Positions 51,701 to 54,700 of a stretch of DNA of 64,000 bases are shown in pieces. Origin of the DNA: Megaleporinus macrocephalus (lineage: Eukaryota; Chordata; Actinopteri; Characiformes; Anostomidae); the NCBI GenBank assembly GCA_021613375.1, contig CM038711.1, positions 20,855,694-20,919,693 of the forward strand, in the 5' to 3' direction. A model generated the notes under the pieces. The model was not told the origin of the DNA and ran no database searches. It saw nothing but the letters and a program-made list of their open reading frames with translations. Position 1 is the stretch's first letter. The number at the start of each line of letters is the position of its first letter. The translations under genes were made by a program, and so were the position numbers.

Positions 51701-54700
51701 AAATGAAAGGGTATGTATTTCCACCTAGCAGTTCAGATAAGAATTGCAACCTGTCGATTAGCTCTCTGGATCGGCTAAATTGGAGAAATATCGGCCGATC
51801 ACAGATCGCATATTTTGATCGGCCAATACTGATACATAGCCGGTCGATCTTTCCATCTCTACATAGTTGTATTTGTAAATACATGTATTTGTATTTGGTT
51901 CATCCTTTACAGAGAGTAAAGCCTGGGACACACAACAGGACAAAATCATAAGTGATATAAAATTTGAAGCATATCTTACACTTAACGTCAGGTCTCCTCT
52001 ATCGGAACATGACACACATAAAAAAATCTCTCACACTCTGAATCTCGTAAGATACAGCATAATTATGCACATTCATGCAAACAGGGACTTTTGTTAGTGC
52101 TGTTATACGTTCGAAGAAACATGTCTAAGTACTGCATGTCAGCAATTTATCAAACCCAGGATCTCAAACATTTCTCTCTACACATTAGCTAGCTTGTTGC
52201 TCACTTCTTTGACTAACGGCAGTGGCAATCTCTGCCAACTTTGTCCAGATGACAGATGATGTTTTCCAAAGCTCTACAAGTAACACACTGGTTTATACAG
52301 ACTATGGCTTTTTCATGCTATGAAGCCACATCTTTGTGTTTCAATTGTAAGGCTTACTAATCAAACAAGGGATGATGAAGATGGCTAGCTACCTGGCAAA
52401 AGTGGAGCTTACTCTAACTAAAGTTAGTTATCATCGCTTTAACTGGTCAGCACAATACAACAGCTGACAACCAGAACATTTAGATGTGGGTTCACAACAA
52501 GAAAAAACAAATAATGCCCAAAGCCGATATCAAGGAGATACACAAATAAAGTATGTGGACCCTTTTAACTCACAATGGTACCTGAATAAAGGAAGGGACT
52601 GTGACTATTAGATAATTCACTGTATTAATTAAGTATGCAGAGTAATGTTCTTTCATATCTGCCCATCTAAGAAGTTCTTTGTTTTTGAACTTGGCAAGAA
52701 AAGAGACAAACTTATTTCTTTTCAGACTTACATTAATGGCTTCATATTCCACAGCGGATGCTGGGCTTTTTTCATACACTGATGTATTTTTTCTGTATGT
52801 TTTCATTCTCTTAATGTTAATAAGCAATATAGGGCTATTGTCTAGTTGGAATAAAAAAGAGTCCTGTTGAATCACTAGTACTATGGCCAAACAATTGCAA
52901 ATGCCAGTTTAGAAAACCTACCCAAAGCATAGCAGTCTGTAGATAAATCTGTAGATTTAAGCTTTCTTCTATTAATGACAAATTTTTTGCAGTCATGTCC
53001 AGAATGGCCATATAGTAAATGGAAAATGTACACTGTAAATGTCAAGAGTATTTATTCATAAGAAGCACAGAAAATCAATTAGGTCAAGTACACTAATGCA
53101 TTCAGTGAGAAAAATGCCTTAAAAGAGTCAGTTAAAAAGGGCTAAATCATGATGTATAGTAGGGCTGCAGCTATCGATTATTTTAGTAATCGAGTATTAT
53201 ATTGATTATTCCATCGATTAATCGATTAATCGGATAAAATATATATTTTTTTAATTAAAGAGCAATAGTAAATATATAAGATAAAATAAGACGTTTCTTA
53301 ACATTAGGTTCCTTAACAATTTATTGCTTAAATTGCATATATTACAGTTTTAAAGAAAACATTTTAATAATTACTATTATTGAAATGTATTACTAGACCT
53401 ATATATCATACTATAAGTTCACAAGATTGGCTACTGTTCACTCATTTACTATGCTGAAGCTTGCCCTACACTTGCTGACCCACTTTCTGCAAACAAACTA
53501 AACTGAACATATTGCTGTATTAGATTTGGTGCATTTTAGGTTCCAAATTGCTACAAACACCACCTGATATTTAGTTTACTGTGTATTTTATGCATCACTG
53601 TGAGGGAAAAGGGTGTGTGAGGGGTGTATGTTCTTGTGAGTATGTGTTTGTTTGTAACTATGAACAAAACAATAATGTGAATGAAGCTCATGTTTTTATT
53701 TTCTGTGGTTATGTTCTTAAGCAAAGCTTAGATTATTTACGGACATAACTTGCTATCACACATACTTACGTTCTTAACTAGCCTTTACATATAACATATA
53801 ACATAACATACACGCTTTACTAGCCTTCATCTCAACTTTCCATCACACTGACTTAAGTTAAATGCTATCGTTACTGAGTGTCGCTCCGCTCTGTGGACTG
53901 GACGTGTAGACTGATTGTTTCTGCTCAGATGGTGAAACACTAATGTGGTGCTCGGGGTAACCGTAAAACTCAGACTCACTATTAGTTTGCTGGGAAAACT
54001 CTCTGAAGTTAGCTTCTTATTTGAATTCCCCACTCCACCTTAAATGGTATAAAAGTTACATTCTGCCACCTGTAACTGCTGCGTCATTTAAGGTGGAAAG
54101 GTGTAATTCACATAAGAAATCTTTCTTTAGGTTGGCTCTCAGTAACGGCTCCCTCGGCTAGTTCGGTTTTACAGTAGATTTTTGACACTGTGTATGGTTT
54201 TCTTCTCTTCGTCTCTCCTTATTTTCTCTCTTTTTCTCTATTTTGCAATCTGCGCCATCAAACCACATCGTCTTCGTGTCACCTGGCAACACCGTGAGCG
54301 CACACTGTGCAACAGTAAAACTCATCCGTTTAAAACAGTGCGCTGAATATGGTTGTATGGATTAAACAAATCTTCGAGGCAAAGAATTTGCTTCGATTCA
54401 TTTTTGTAATCGAGTCACTCGAGTTCCTTAAGGAATCGTTTCAGCCCTAATGTATAGTAAATACAATGTACAAATGAGCATTGGGTAAAAGGCTTTCTGT
54501 AGAACACAGCAATAAATGTGTGGTGCAGTTGAATTTCTTGCCATTGAAATGTTCCATCCAAGTATAAATTAACCCTTTTCTTCAATTATTCATATAAGGT
54601 GATTTCTGTTGAACTCTTTTTCAGTTGTGAACCCTATCAGGATTTGCTGAGTAATTAATTTCTAAATGACTGTGTCATTATTTCCCCATCTTAAACAATC

